Positions 7,896 to 16,412 of a stretch of 64,000 nucleotides of DNA are shown here, one piece after another. Each line of letters starts with the position of its first letter. The first letter of the stretch is position 1. A program made the translations under genes and the position numbers. Source of the stretch: DASUPK01 sp963782345 (GTDB lineage: Bacteria; Actinomycetota; Thermoleophilia; Solirubrobacterales; 70-9); NCBI GenBank assembly GCA_963782345.1, contig CAWAJF010000004.1, forward strand, positions 545,885-609,884. Direction: 5' to 3'. The notes below the pieces were generated by a model that was not told the origin of the DNA, did no database searches, and worked only from the letters and a program-made list of their open reading frames with translations.

Positions 7896-8999
7896 TCAGA
7901 CCGCGGCCAGCGAGGCCGCCACGGCCCCGACCACCTGCGCCGGGGCATCCGCATCCAGCGCCGTGCCCATCGGCAGCGCCAGCATCTGCGCGCAGATGCG
8001 CTCGGTGTTGGGTAACGGCTCGGGTGGCGCCCAGCGCTCCACGGCGGGCTGGCGGTAGAGCGGAATCTCGTAGTAGGGGCGGGCGCCGATCCCGGCCTCG
8101 TTGAGCGCCTCGCGCAACCGCTCCCGCTCGGGCGTTGCGACCACGAACAGATGCCAGCAGGACTCGCCGCCCGCGGTCTCGGCCTGAACCCTGACCACCT
8201 CCTCTAGCCCGGCGTCGCGGTAGGACTCGGCCGCGGCGCGCCGGGCGCGGGTCCATTCCGGCAGGTGGGGCAGCATGACGCGCAGCCCGGCGGCCTGGAT
8301 CTCATCCAGGCGCGAGTTGTAGCCCGCCTCGGTGTGATGGCGCTTGTTCTCTGAGCCGTGGAAGCGGAGCCGGCGGGCGAGCGCCTCGACCTCGGGATCG
8401 CTGGTCACCAGGGCTCCCCCATCGCCGAAGCCGCCGAGGTTCTTGGACGGGAAGAAGCTGAACGTCGCGGCGTCACCGACGGCGCCCGCCATCAGCCCGT
8501 CGATGGTGGCGCCGTGGGCCTGCGCAGCGTCCTCGAGGACCTTGATCCCCCGCGGCCTGGCGAGCTCCAAGAGCTCGGTGACCGGCGCCGGGTTGCCGTA
8601 GAGGTGAACGGGCAGCAGAGCCTTGGTGCGCTCGGTGAGCGCGGGCTCGGCGGTCGCCGCGGTCATGCACCAGGTTCGCTCGTCGACGTCGCAGAAGACC
8701 GGGGTCGCGCCGATCGTCACCACCGGCTCGACCGTCGCGAAGAAGGTGACCGACGGCACGACGACTTCGTCGCCCGGCTCCACCCCGAGGGCGCGCAGGG
8801 CGATCGCCAGGGCATCGGTCCCGTTGGCGACGCCGACGCAATGGTCCGCGCCGAGGTAGGAGGCGAACTCGGACTCGAACGTCTCGACCGCCGGCCCGAG
8901 GATGTAGCGGCCGCCCTCGAGCACGGCTCGCTGGCGCTCGGCGATCTCCGGCAGGAGCGGCTCGAGCGACGCGCGGTTGGCGAACAACGGCACCTTCAA
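7896..8999 (-). CDS. DegT/DnrJ/EryC1/StrS PLP-dependent sugar aminotransferase (WbpE type)
   Basis: This fold-type I aminotransferase of 367 residues matches the usual length of the DegT family. Features seen are GGRYILGPAVETFESEFA, VGVANGTDALAIAL (phosphate binding), EDAAQAHGA (Asp to the pyridine nitrogen), FSFFPSKNLGGFGDGGAL with the Schiff-base lysine in SKN, and a C-terminal RPYYEIPLYRQPA. Such enzymes transfer an amino group, usually from glutamate, to a keto-sugar nucleotide. Together with the dehydrogenase and acetyltransferase at 3662-5435 it would form the 3-amino group of UDP-GlcNAc3NAcA. The start is taken as TTG 8999 (LKVPLFANR), which fits the family N-terminus and lies 25 bases after the upstream gene's stop; GTG 8993 is possible. 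Confidence 0.88.
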   Translation of the reverse strand: MKVPLFANRASLEPLLPEIAERQRAVLEGGRYILGPAVETFESEFASYLGADHCVGVANGTDALAIALRALGVEPGDEVVVPSVTFFATVEPVVTIGATPVFCDVDERTWCMTAATAEPALTERTKALLPVHLYGNPAPVTELLELARPRGIKVLEDAAQAHGATIDGLMAGAVGDAATFSFFPSKNLGGFGDGGALVTSDPEVEALARRLRFHGSENKRHHTEAGYNSRLDEIQAAGLRVMLPHLPEWTRARRAAAESYRDAGLEEVVRVQAETAGGESCWHLFVVATPERERLREALNEAGIGARPYYEIPLYRQPAVERWAPPEPLPNTERICAQMLALPMGTALDADAPAQVVGAVAASLAAV

Positions 9000-9024
9000 G
9001 GCGCCCGAAGAGTAGCCGCGAGCC

Positions 9025-9855
9025 CTATGACGCCGGTCGCCGGCCGACCGCACGAAGCAGCTGATGCCCGCCGGGATGCCGCCAAGGCGGCAGCGCGCCC
9101 CGGGCGCGCACGACCTCGCGGAGCGCCATGCCCGCACGGACCGGTGCTCCGCTCCATCCCGGAGCCGCGTAGTGCGCGAAGGGAACCGAATCGATCGCGA
9201 CGACGTCGAACCCGGCCCGCTCGAGCAGCGCCGCCATCGAGCTCGGCCCGTGCTGGCCGACGTGGTGCGGGAGCTTCAGCGCCGGCCAGTTGCCGCCCAT
9301 GCGGCGAGCGACCACGCTGCCCGCGTTCGGGACCTCGACCTCCAGGACGCCGCCCGGGCGCAGCGTCCTCCGCACGGCGGACACCGCCTCGACCGGCGCG
9401 GGCACGTGCTCGAGCACGTGGAAGGCGCAGGCCCCGTCGAAGCCCTCCGCCTCCAGGTCGACATCCTCCAGACGGCCCGTCGTGACCTCGGCCCCGAACG
9501 CGTCGCGGGCGTGCGCCGCCATCTCGTCGTTCAGCTCCAGACCCTCGACCTCGTAGCCGTGCTTTCGTGCCTCGTCGAGGAAGAACCCGGCGGCCGCGCC
9601 GATCTCGAGCAGGCGAGCGGGCGGCGGCAGGTGGCGGGCGAGCAGTTCGAGGCGGCGGCGCGACTCGAAGCGGCGAGCGGGCTCCGCTGCGAGGTAGTCC
9701 TCACCGTCGTAGTCCGCGAAGTAGGTCTCGTCGTAGAGGCCGTTGTCGGGGGCCGCCGGCAGAAAGGCGAAGTCGCACTCGCGGCAGCGCATCAGCGCAG
9801 ACGGCGCGAAGACGGTGTCGGGAGCGGATTCCGCTCCGCAGATCGGGCAGCTCAA
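9025..9855 (-). CDS. Zinc-ribbon class I SAM methyltransferase
   Basis: The 276-residue product begins with a four-cysteine ribbon (CPICG, then MRCRECDF), a module common on methyltransferases of sugar-modification clusters. RLLEIGAAAGFFLDEA near residue 83 is the SAM loop, followed by VEGLELN and FDGACAFHVLEHVPAPVE, the motif IV/post-IV region. It resembles C-methyltransferases and related enzymes acting on sugar nucleotides, but the acceptor is unknown. It reads from a TTG at 9855 and is probably cotranscribed with the DegT aminotransferase downstream. A TACCAT element ten bases upstream (9866-9871, minus strand) overlaps the -10 of the divergent gene at 9885. Confidence 0.85.
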   Translation of the reverse strand: MSCPICGAESAPDTVFAPSALMRCRECDFAFLPAAPDNGLYDETYFADYDGEDYLAAEPARRFESRRRLELLARHLPPPARLLEIGAAAGFFLDEARKHGYEVEGLELNDEMAAHARDAFGAEVTTGRLEDVDLEAEGFDGACAFHVLEHVPAPVEAVSAVRRTLRPGGVLEVEVPNAGSVVARRMGGNWPALKLPHHVGQHGPSSMAALLERAGFDVVAIDSVPFAHYAAPGWSGAPVRAGMALREVVRARGALPPWRHPGGHQLLRAVGRRPAS

Positions 9856-9865
9856 GATGACGGCG

Positions 9866-9875
9866 ATGGTACGTT
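9866..9875. promoter_or_regulatory. Overlapping divergent -10 elements (TACCAT minus, TACGTT plus)
   Basis: On the plus strand TACGTT (9870-9875) lies nine bases before the ATG at 9885. On the minus strand TACCAT (9871 down to 9866) lies ten bases before the TTG at 9855. The two hexamers share two base pairs, so RNA polymerase could probably not occupy both at once. Confidence 0.45.
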
Positions 9876-9884
9876 CAGGCCGCG

Positions 9885-10784
9885 ATGAGGGACTGGCACG
9901 CGATCGTCCTCTCCTGGAATGGTCGCGAGGACACCGAGCGGTCCCTCGCTGCGCTCGCGCGGGTCAGCGAGCCGCCGATCCAGGCGATCTGCGTCGACAA
10001 CGGCTCGACCGACGGGTCCGTGGAGGCCGTGCGCGCGCGTCATCCCGAGGCTCACCTGATCGAGAACGGGCGGAACCTCGGCTTCGCCGGCGGATGCAAC
10101 GCCGGGATCCGGTGGGCACTCGACCAGGGGGCTCGCTGGGTGGTGCTGGTCAACAACGACGCCGTGGTCGCCCCGGATGCGATCGCCGGCTTCGCCCGGG
10201 CGGCCGAGGCGCATCCCGGCGCCGGGATGCTGGCGGGAAAGCTCTACCTCGCCGATCGACCGGAACGCGTCTGGTACGCCGGCCAGCGCTTTCTCGCCGG
10301 GCTCGGCTACTCCGGACGGCATCGAGGCGAGGGGCGCCGCGACGGGCCGCGCTACGAGCGCATCCGCCCGACCGACCGCGCCAACGGAGCGCTGATGGCC
10401 GTCTCGCGAGCGGCGATCGACGAGATCGGGCTGCTGGACGAGGAGCTCTTCGCCTACGTCGAGGACGTCGACTGGTCTCTGCGCGCCCGCGAGGCCGGAT
10501 ACGAGATCCTCTTCGTGCCTGGAGCCCGAGGATGGCATCGGGTCGGGGCATCCACCGCCGGGGCGGCCCACAACAGCTACTACGGGACCCGGAACATGGT
10601 CGTGGTCTGCGAGCGCCACCGGCCGCTGCCGCCGCCCCTCTCCTGGCTTCGTCGCCTGGTGATCCTGGCGAGCTTCGCGGCGTTCGCGCTGCGCCAGCCG
10701 AATCGGCGCGCCGCCCTCGCGGCGGTCTGGGAGGGCTATCGCGACGCGCGGGCCGGCAGGCTCGGAGCGCGGGCAGCCGGATGA
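9885..10784 (+). CDS. GT2-family glycosyltransferase (rhamnosyltransferase-like)
   Basis: The 299-residue GT-A enzyme shows HAIVLSWNGREDTERSL, ICVDNGSTDGSVEAV, NLGFAGGCNAGIRWAL and VVLVNNDAVVAPDAI, where the ND-D stretch is the metal-binding DxD equivalent, then GLLDEELFAYVEDVDWSLRA, the ED-D motif of the acceptor/base region. This pattern is common in rhamnosyl- and other deoxysugar transferases with a short C-terminal helical region. It probably adds one sugar to a lipid-linked glycan in the cytoplasm. It overlaps the next glycosyltransferase by 4 bases (ATGA). A TACGTT element nine bases upstream suggests its mRNA starts at the ATG. Confidence 0.88.
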   Translation: MRDWHAIVLSWNGREDTERSLAALARVSEPPIQAICVDNGSTDGSVEAVRARHPEAHLIENGRNLGFAGGCNAGIRWALDQGARWVVLVNNDAVVAPDAIAGFARAAEAHPGAGMLAGKLYLADRPERVWYAGQRFLAGLGYSGRHRGEGRRDGPRYERIRPTDRANGALMAVSRAAIDEIGLLDEELFAYVEDVDWSLRAREAGYEILFVPGARGWHRVGASTAGAAHNSYYGTRNMVVVCERHRPLPPPLSWLRRLVILASFAAFALRQPNRRAALAAVWEGYRDARAGRLGARAAG

Positions 10785-11920
10785 GCGAGCTCCGCCGGAT
10801 CGGCCTCAACCTGCTCTTCCTCGTCCCCGGCGAGACCGGCGGCTCCGAGATCTACGTGCGCCAGCTGATACCCAAGCTGGCCGAGGCCCGGCCCGATCTC
10901 GAGCTGGTCGCGTTCGTCAACCGCGAGGTCGCCGGCACCGATCTGGGCGTCTCCGAGGTGGTCGAGGTCGATGTCAGCGGGCGCGAGCGGCTCCGTCGCG
11001 TCCTCGCCGAGCAGCGACGGCTTCCGCGCCTGGCTCGGCGATCCCGGATCGATCTGCTGCACAGTCCGGGCACATCCGCCCCGCGGCGCCCGGGCGTCGT
11101 CAGCGTAGTGACGATCCTCGACGTGATCTACGCGCGCCACCCCGAGGCGCACACGCTTCCGATGCGCCTCGGCATGCGGGTGATCGTTCCCCTCGCCGCG
11201 CGCGGGGCGGATCGGGTGATCACCATCTCCGACGCGGCCGCCGCCGACATCTCGGATCTCCTCTCGGTGCCGCCGGAACGCATCGACGTGACCCACCTCG
11301 GCGGCAGGCCGATCGGCCCCTCGACGCCCGAGCCCGAGCTTCGCCGGCGGCTGGGCCTGGCGGACGGGCCGCTGATCCTCTCGGTCTCGGCCCGCCGCCC
11401 TCACAAGAACGTGGCCCGCCTGATCGAGGCGTTCGCCCGCCTCGACGGCGATCCGGCCCCTCAACTCGTCCTCCCCGGCTACGAGACGCCCTTCGAGGGT
11501 GAGCTAAGGCGGAGGACGGCGGAGCTCGGCGTCGCCGACCGGGTGAGGTTCCTCGGGTGGGTCACCGACGAGGACCTCGAGGGCCTGTACGCGGCGGCAG
11601 CCTGCTTCGCCTTCCCCTCGCTCGCCGAGGGCTTTGGGCTACCGGTGCTCGAGGCGATGCAGCGAGGCGTTCCCGTCGCCACCTCTGACGCGGGACCTCT
11701 CCCGGAGATCGGCGGCGACGCGGTCCGGTACTTCGACCCGCTCGACGTCGGCGCGATTGCGGCGGCGCTCTCCGATCTCCTCGAGGATGGCACCCTGCGC
11801 GAGCGACTCGCGAGCGAGGGGCGAGAGCGCGCCCGCGCGTTCACCTGGGAGCGAACGGCCCGCGAGACGGCCGTGAGCTACGAGCGGGCCTGGGCGGGGC
11901 GGAGGGCGGCCGCGGAGTAG
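10781..11920 (+). CDS. GT4-family glycosyltransferase (mannosyltransferase-like)
   Basis: The product is 379 residues, typical for GT4. It contains IGLNLLFLVPGETGGSEIYVRQL at the N-terminus, ITISDAAAADISDLL with VPPERIDVTHLGG in the hinge, LILSVSARRPHKNVARLIEAF at the start of the donor domain, FLGWVTDEDLEGLYAAA, and FPSLAEGFGLPVLEAM, the E-x7-E motif that binds the nucleotide sugar. Enzymes with this arrangement often transfer mannose or rhamnose; the sugar here is not determined. The ATG at 10781 overlaps the previous stop. The 3' end overlaps the convergent GT4 gene by 43 bases. Confidence 0.9.
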   Translation: MSELRRIGLNLLFLVPGETGGSEIYVRQLIPKLAEARPDLELVAFVNREVAGTDLGVSEVVEVDVSGRERLRRVLAEQRRLPRLARRSRIDLLHSPGTSAPRRPGVVSVVTILDVIYARHPEAHTLPMRLGMRVIVPLAARGADRVITISDAAAADISDLLSVPPERIDVTHLGGRPIGPSTPEPELRRRLGLADGPLILSVSARRPHKNVARLIEAFARLDGDPAPQLVLPGYETPFEGELRRRTAELGVADRVRFLGWVTDEDLEGLYAAAACFAFPSLAEGFGLPVLEAMQRGVPVATSDAGPLPEIGGDAVRYFDPLDVGAIAAALSDLLEDGTLRERLASEGRERARAFTWERTARETAVSYERAWAGRRAAAE

Positions 11921-13062
11921 GAGGCCTCCACCGCGGCCAGAGAGCTCTCGATGGAGAGCTCCTCGCGATGCCGCTCGAACCAGTCGAGCGTGCTCTGTCG
12001 CAGCGCCGCTCCGCCGCGCACGACCCGGATCACCGCGTCGGCGAGATCGTCGGGCTCCGCCGAGTCGGCGACGAACCCGTTGACCCCTTCCTCGATCAGC
12101 TCGCTGGCTGCGTTCTCGGGGCCTCGGACCACGACCGAGGGCGTGCCGACCGACGACGCCTCGACGATGACGAGCCCGTAGCCCTCCCTGAGGGAGGGAT
12201 GAAGCAGGCAGGACGCCCGCGCAATCGCGCCCATCACCTCGGCCGAGCCGACCCGGCCGCGCACGGCGACCACCCGGTCCAGGCCGAGCTCTCGAACGCG
12301 GTCGCCGGTCGTTTCGGTATCGGGTCCATCCCCGAAGATCTCGCATCGCAGCCCGCTGACCCGCTCCCGCGCCACGGCGATCGCCGGCGGGATGGAGGGG
12401 ACGCGCTTCTCGGGGATGTGCCGGCCCGCCGAGACGACGAGCGGTGGTTCGGCCGGCTCCGCCGCGGCGACGGCCGCGCCCCGCTCGGTCTCGTCGAAAT
12501 AGGCGCCCGTGAGGCGCTCGACCTCCGCCCCGGGGCGCTCCGCCACCAGCCGTTCCTCGACGAGCCGAGAGAAGACGAAGCTCCGATCCGGAAGGCGTGT
12601 GCAGAGGCCCTGGACGGCGGCGCCGATCCGGCCGCCGAGCGGGCCAAGGTAGGAGCGCCAGTAGTCAGGGCTCCAGAGCTCCCACCAGTCGACGATCAGC
12701 GGCGCCTTCGCCCGGGTGAGCCTCAGCGCCAGGGCCGCCGCCAGCAGCGAGAAGAACGGGAACGAAGCGCTGTGCACGGCGTCGTAGCTGCGGCCATGCC
12801 GCAGGAGGTGCCAGAAGACGCCGGCGCCGAAGCGGATCGGGGGCCAGATCCGCCTGCGGCCGGAGGACGTGTAGAGGCCGCCGCCGGGGGACACGGCGGT
12901 GGTCTCGAAGGGCGTCTCCGGACCCTCCTCACCCCACTGTCGCCGGGTGATGAAGATGACCGAGTGCGTGTGGTCGAGCCTACCCGCCAGGTTCCGGTAC
13001 CAGCGCTCGGCCCCGCCGACCGTGTTCGGGAAGAGGCAGTCGTAGACGATCGCGATCTTCAT
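11878..13062 (-). CDS. GT4-family glycosyltransferase
   Basis: The 394-residue product has the GT-B layout: MKIAIVYDCLFPNTVGGAERW at the N-terminus (glycine-rich loop), SFVFSRLVEERL before the linker, PPLVVSAGRHIPEKRV opening the donor domain, VRGRVGSAEVMGAIARA, then HPSLREGYGLVIVEASSVGTP with the E-x7-E motif. The acceptor is unknown. It is read on the minus strand toward the preceding GT4 gene and shares its last 43 bases with that gene. TACCGT (13078 down to 13073) lies ten bases upstream of the ATG, consistent with a leaderless start and with rejecting the longer open frame upstream. Confidence 0.88.
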   Translation of the reverse strand: MKIAIVYDCLFPNTVGGAERWYRNLAGRLDHTHSVIFITRRQWGEEGPETPFETTAVSPGGGLYTSSGRRRIWPPIRFGAGVFWHLLRHGRSYDAVHSASFPFFSLLAAALALRLTRAKAPLIVDWWELWSPDYWRSYLGPLGGRIGAAVQGLCTRLPDRSFVFSRLVEERLVAERPGAEVERLTGAYFDETERGAAVAAAEPAEPPLVVSAGRHIPEKRVPSIPPAIAVARERVSGLRCEIFGDGPDTETTGDRVRELGLDRVVAVRGRVGSAEVMGAIARASCLLHPSLREGYGLVIVEASSVGTPSVVVRGPENAASELIEEGVNGFVADSAEPDDLADAVIRVVRGGAALRQSTLDWFERHREELSIESSLAAVEASYSAAALRPAQARS

Positions 13063-13072
13063 CGGGCGGCCG

Positions 13073-13078
13073 ACGGTA
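13073..13078 (-). promoter_or_regulatory. Candidate -10 element TACCGT before the GT4 gene at 13062
   Basis: Read on the minus strand, TACCGT is followed by ten bases and the ATG at 13062. The gmd gene upstream ends at 13098, so the element lies in the 35-base gap and could give this gene its own promoter. Confidence 0.4.
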
Positions 13079-13097
13079 CCCGGGGGCCTGGCGATAC

Positions 13098-14174
13098 CTA
13101 GGCACCCTCGTGGCTGTAGCGGGTCACCTTGCCCGCCAACTGGTCCTGAAGAGCGGCGACGTCCGCGTCCACCATCAGCTCGACCAGCTCCTTGAAGCGC
13201 ACCTTGGGCGCCCAGCCGAGCTTCTCCCGCGCCTTGGTTGCGTCGCCGAGCAGCACGTCGACCTCGGAGGGGCGGTAGTACTTCGGATCGATCTCGAGGT
13301 GCTCCCGAGGGTCCAGGTCGGCCCGCGCGAAGGCGATCTCGGCGGCCTCCCTGACGGAGTGGGTCTCCCCCGTCGCGATCACGAAGTCCTCGGGCTGATC
13401 GGCCTGGAGCATCAGCCACATCGCCTCGACGTAGTCGGGTGCGTAGCCCCAATCGCGCTGCGCGTCGAGGTTGCCGAGGTAGAGCTTCTCCTGCATCCCC
13501 GCGGCGATCCGCGCCACCGCGCGGGTGATCTTGCGGGTGACGAAGGTCTCGCCGCGGCGCGGCGACTCGTGGTTGAAGAGGATGCCGTTGACGGCGAACA
13601 TGTCGTAGGCCTCGCGGTAGTTCACCGTCGCCCAGTAGGCGGCCACCTTGGCGACGCCATAGGGACTGCGGGGGTGGAACGCCGTTTCCTCGTGCTGCGG
13701 CGGCGGGGCCGCGCCGAACATCTCGGACGAGGACGCCTGGTAGAAGCGCGGCGTCACACCGGCTTCGCGAATCGCCTCGAGCAGCCGCACCGTCCCGGCG
13801 CCGGTGACGTCGAAGGTGTACTCGGGGATTTCGAAGGAGACCCGGACGTGGCTCTGAGCGCCGAGGTGGTAGATCTCGTCCGGCTGCAGCTCGTAGAGCA
13901 GCTTGACCAGGGCCGTCCCGTCGGTGAGGTCGCCGTAGTGGGTGAAGAGCCGGACGCCCGACTCGTGGGGATCGTGGTAGAGGTGGTCGATCCGGTCGGT
14001 GTTGAAGCTCGAGGAGCGGCGCACGATCCCATGGACCTCATAGTCCTTCTCGAGCAGGAGCTCGGCCAGGTACGAGCCGTCCTGGCCCGAGATCCCGGTG
14101 ATCAGGGCGCGCTTCTCGGTCCCGGGGACCCTCGGCAGGTACGGGTGGGCGTCGTTCGTCTGCGGATGGTTCAT
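13098..14174 (-). CDS. gmd: GDP-mannose 4,6-dehydratase
   Basis: This extended SDR enzyme (358 residues) converts GDP-D-mannose to GDP-4-keto-6-deoxymannose, the precursor of GDP-fucose, GDP-rhamnose or GDP-perosamine. It shows ALITGISGQDGSYLAELLLE (NADP loop), VHGIVRRSSSFNTDRIDHL, HLGAQSHVRVSFEIPEYT, QASSSEMFG and SPYGVAKVAAYW (YxxxK catalytic pair), LFNHESPRRGETFVTRKI and LGNLDAQRDWGYAPDYVEAMW, all highly typical of Gmd. No GDP-fucose synthase (fcl) or perosamine synthase for the second step is obvious nearby; one of the neighbouring epimerases might serve, or it lies outside. It is divergent from the epimerase at 14252 with a 77-base spacer. Confidence 0.96.
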   Translation of the reverse strand: MNHPQTNDAHPYLPRVPGTEKRALITGISGQDGSYLAELLLEKDYEVHGIVRRSSSFNTDRIDHLYHDPHESGVRLFTHYGDLTDGTALVKLLYELQPDEIYHLGAQSHVRVSFEIPEYTFDVTGAGTVRLLEAIREAGVTPRFYQASSSEMFGAAPPPQHEETAFHPRSPYGVAKVAAYWATVNYREAYDMFAVNGILFNHESPRRGETFVTRKITRAVARIAAGMQEKLYLGNLDAQRDWGYAPDYVEAMWLMLQADQPEDFVIATGETHSVREAAEIAFARADLDPREHLEIDPKYYRPSEVDVLLGDATKAREKLGWAPKVRFKELVELMVDADVAALQDQLAGKVTRYSHEGA

Positions 14175-14234
14175 GGCTCTACGCAGGCGGGATGGTGCCA
14201 GAAGATGGCGATCAACCCCTGAGACGCAAGGAGT

Positions 14235-14240
14235 TAACCT
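14235..14240 (+). promoter_or_regulatory. Candidate -10 element TAACCT before the epimerase at 14252
   Basis: TAACCT lies eleven bases before the ATG at 14252, within the gmd-epimerase divergent spacer. An AAGGAG sequence just upstream (about 14228-14233) is too far from the ATG to be a normal ribosome-binding site. Confidence 0.35.
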
Positions 14241-14251
14241 CGCAGCGCACG

Positions 14252-15337
14252 ATGCGGATCCTGATCACAGGCGGCGCCGGCTTCGTGGGGGCGAATCTCG
14301 GCACGTCGCTCGCCGTTCGCCATCCGGACTGGGAGATCGTCGCCCTCGACAACCTCCATCGGCGCGGCTCCGAGCTGAACCTGCCGCGGCTGCAGGAGGC
14401 GGGGATCCGCTTCGTTGAGGGAGACGTCCGCGATCCGGAAGACCTGATGGGGATCGAACCGCTCGGCGCGATCGTCGAGTGCTCCGCCGAGCCCTCGGCG
14501 CTCGCGGGCGCCGACGGCGAGACCGCGTATACGGTCCACACGAACCTGACGGGCGCCTACAACTGCCTCGAGCTGGCACGGCGGGACTCGGCGCAGTTGA
14601 TCTTTCTCTCCACCAGCCGCGTCTATCCGATGCGTCCGCAGAGCGAGCTCAGCTACGAAGAAGGGCCGACCCGCTTCGAGCTCTTCGATCGCCAGGCGGT
14701 CCGCGGCGCCTCCTCAGCCGGGATCTCGGAGGAGTTCCCGCTCGACGGGGCGCGCACGCTCTACGGCGCCACGAAGCTCGCGGCGGAGCTGCTGATCGAG
14801 GAGTACGCGGAAGGCTTCGGGCTGCGAACCGCCGTCAACCGCTGCGGTGTGATCGCCGGCCCGTGGCAGATGGGCAAGGTCGATCAGGGCGTCTTCGCCT
14901 TCTGGCTCTTCCACCACCACTTCGGCCTGCCGCTGAGCTACATCGGCTATGGCGGCGAGGGCAAGCAGGTCCGCGACCTGCTGCACGTCGACGACCTGCT
15001 CGAGCTCGTCGACGAGCAGCTCTCCGAACCGGACGGCTGGGCCGGTTTCGTCGGCAACGTCGGCGGAGGGCGGGAGCACAGCCTCTCGCTGCTCGAGACC
15101 ACCGAGATCTGCCGGGAGCTGACCGGCAACGAGGTCCCGATCGACCGCGTGCCCGAGACGCGGCGGGGTGACGTCCCGATCTTCATCGCCGATTGCGCCC
15201 GCCTGTTCGAGCGCACGGACTGGCGGCCTCACCGCGACCCGCGCCAGACGCTCGCCGACATCCAGACGTGGACGACCGCGAACGAGTCCCGGCTCGCAGA
15301 GGCTCTCGGCCTCGACGCCGCGGCCCGGGCCAACTGA
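14252..15337 (+). CDS. NAD-dependent nucleotide-sugar epimerase/dehydratase (extended SDR)
   Basis: The 361-residue product has MRILITGGAGFVGANLG, the NAD loop, VALDNLHRRGSELN, an IFLSTSRVYP strand with the catalytic Ser/Thr, and TLYGATKLAAEL carrying YxxxK. Downstream, NRCGVIAGPWQMGKVDQG, GKQVRDLLHVDDL and FVGNVGGGREHSLSL resemble the CDP-paratose 2-epimerase group. It is related to, though quite diverged from, the next gene product, and the two may act in sequence or as a heteromer. The substrate nucleotide is not determined. The next gene starts one base after its stop region, so they are cotranscribed. A GTG at 14192 is less likely because it adds 20 residues before the Rossmann fold. Confidence 0.82.
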   Translation: MRILITGGAGFVGANLGTSLAVRHPDWEIVALDNLHRRGSELNLPRLQEAGIRFVEGDVRDPEDLMGIEPLGAIVECSAEPSALAGADGETAYTVHTNLTGAYNCLELARRDSAQLIFLSTSRVYPMRPQSELSYEEGPTRFELFDRQAVRGASSAGISEEFPLDGARTLYGATKLAAELLIEEYAEGFGLRTAVNRCGVIAGPWQMGKVDQGVFAFWLFHHHFGLPLSYIGYGGEGKQVRDLLHVDDLLELVDEQLSEPDGWAGFVGNVGGGREHSLSLLETTEICRELTGNEVPIDRVPETRRGDVPIFIADCARLFERTDWRPHRDPRQTLADIQTWTTANESRLAEALGLDAAARAN

Positions 15338-15338
15338 C

Positions 15339-16412
15339 GTGGCGCTGGCGATCGTCACGGGCTCGGGAGGCCTGGTCGGCTCCGACTCGGTCCGGCGCCT
15401 GGTCGAGAGCGGCTGGGAGGTCGTGGGGATCGAGAACGACATGCGATCCCGGTTCTTCGGGCCCGAGGCCTCGACCTCACACGTCACCGAGGAGCTCGTC
15501 GGCCGCTACCCCGAGTTCAAAGCGATCGCCGCCGACATTCGCGACCAGGACACCGTCAGGCGGATCTTCGCCGATCACGCCTCGCGGCTGGGGCTCGTGA
15601 TCCACGCCGCGGCGCAGCCCTCCCATGACTGGGCGGCGCAGGAGCCCCACACCGACTTCGGCGTCAACGCGATCGGCACCCTCAACCTGCTCGAGGCCAC
15701 CCGCGAGCTCGCGCCAGACGCCACCTTCGCCTTCATGTCGACGAACAAGGTCTACGGCGACACGCCCAACTCCCTGCCCCTCCAGGACCTGGAGCGCCGC
15801 CTGGAGCTGCCCGAGGACCACCCCTACTTCAAGGGGATCGACACGTCGATGTCGATCGATCGCTCCACCCACTCCCTGTTCGGCGTCTCGAAGGCGGCCG
15901 CCGACCTGCTGGTGCAGGAGTACGGGCGCTACTTCGACATGCCGACGGTCTGCTTCCGCTGCGGCTGCATCACCGGCCCCTCGCACGCCGGGGCGCGGCT
16001 GCACGGCTTCCTCGCCTACCTGATGAAATGCGTCGTCACCGGGACCCCGTACACCGTCTTCGGCTACCAGGGCAAGCAGGTCCGCGACAACATCGAAGGC
16101 TCGGACCTGGTCGAGGCCATCCTCGAGTTTCACCGCGCTCCCCGAGCCGCCGCGGTCTACAACATGGGCGGGGGCCGCGAGTCGAACTGCTCGATGCTCG
16201 AGGCGATCGACGCCTGCGAGCGAATCGCCGGCCGCCAGCTCGAATGGGAGCTGAGCGCAGAGGCCAGGACCGGCGATCATCGCTGGTGGATCAGCGATCT
16301 CGGCGAGTTCCGGCGCGACTATCCGAACTGGAAGCTCACCCACGGGATCGAGTCGATCCTCCGGCAGATCCACGAGGCCAACGCGGAGCGTTGGGTGAGC
16401 GCCCCGGCATGA
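15339..16412 (+). CDS. CDP-paratose/tyvelose 2-epimerase-like SDR (RfbE-like)
   Basis: The product (357 residues, GTG start) contains AIVTGSGGLVGSDSVRRL, GLVIHAAAQPSHDWA, FMSTNKVYGDTPNSLPL, CFRCGCITGPSHAGARLHGFL and GYQGKQVRDNIEGSDLVEA. The STNKVYGD block and the CITGPxHxGxxLHGFLAYL block are characteristic of CDP-paratose 2-epimerases, which invert C2 of a dideoxyhexose. At the canonical YxxxK position it reads HSLFGVSKAAADLL, with Phe where Tyr is usual. I recall this in related proteins, but it needs checking. Genuine dideoxyhexose synthesis would also need rfbF/G/H/S homologues, which are not in the window, so the true substrate may be another nucleotide sugar. Confidence 0.82.
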   Translation: MALAIVTGSGGLVGSDSVRRLVESGWEVVGIENDMRSRFFGPEASTSHVTEELVGRYPEFKAIAADIRDQDTVRRIFADHASRLGLVIHAAAQPSHDWAAQEPHTDFGVNAIGTLNLLEATRELAPDATFAFMSTNKVYGDTPNSLPLQDLERRLELPEDHPYFKGIDTSMSIDRSTHSLFGVSKAAADLLVQEYGRYFDMPTVCFRCGCITGPSHAGARLHGFLAYLMKCVVTGTPYTVFGYQGKQVRDNIEGSDLVEAILEFHRAPRAAAVYNMGGGRESNCSMLEAIDACERIAGRQLEWELSAEARTGDHRWWISDLGEFRRDYPNWKLTHGIESILRQIHEANAERWVSAPA

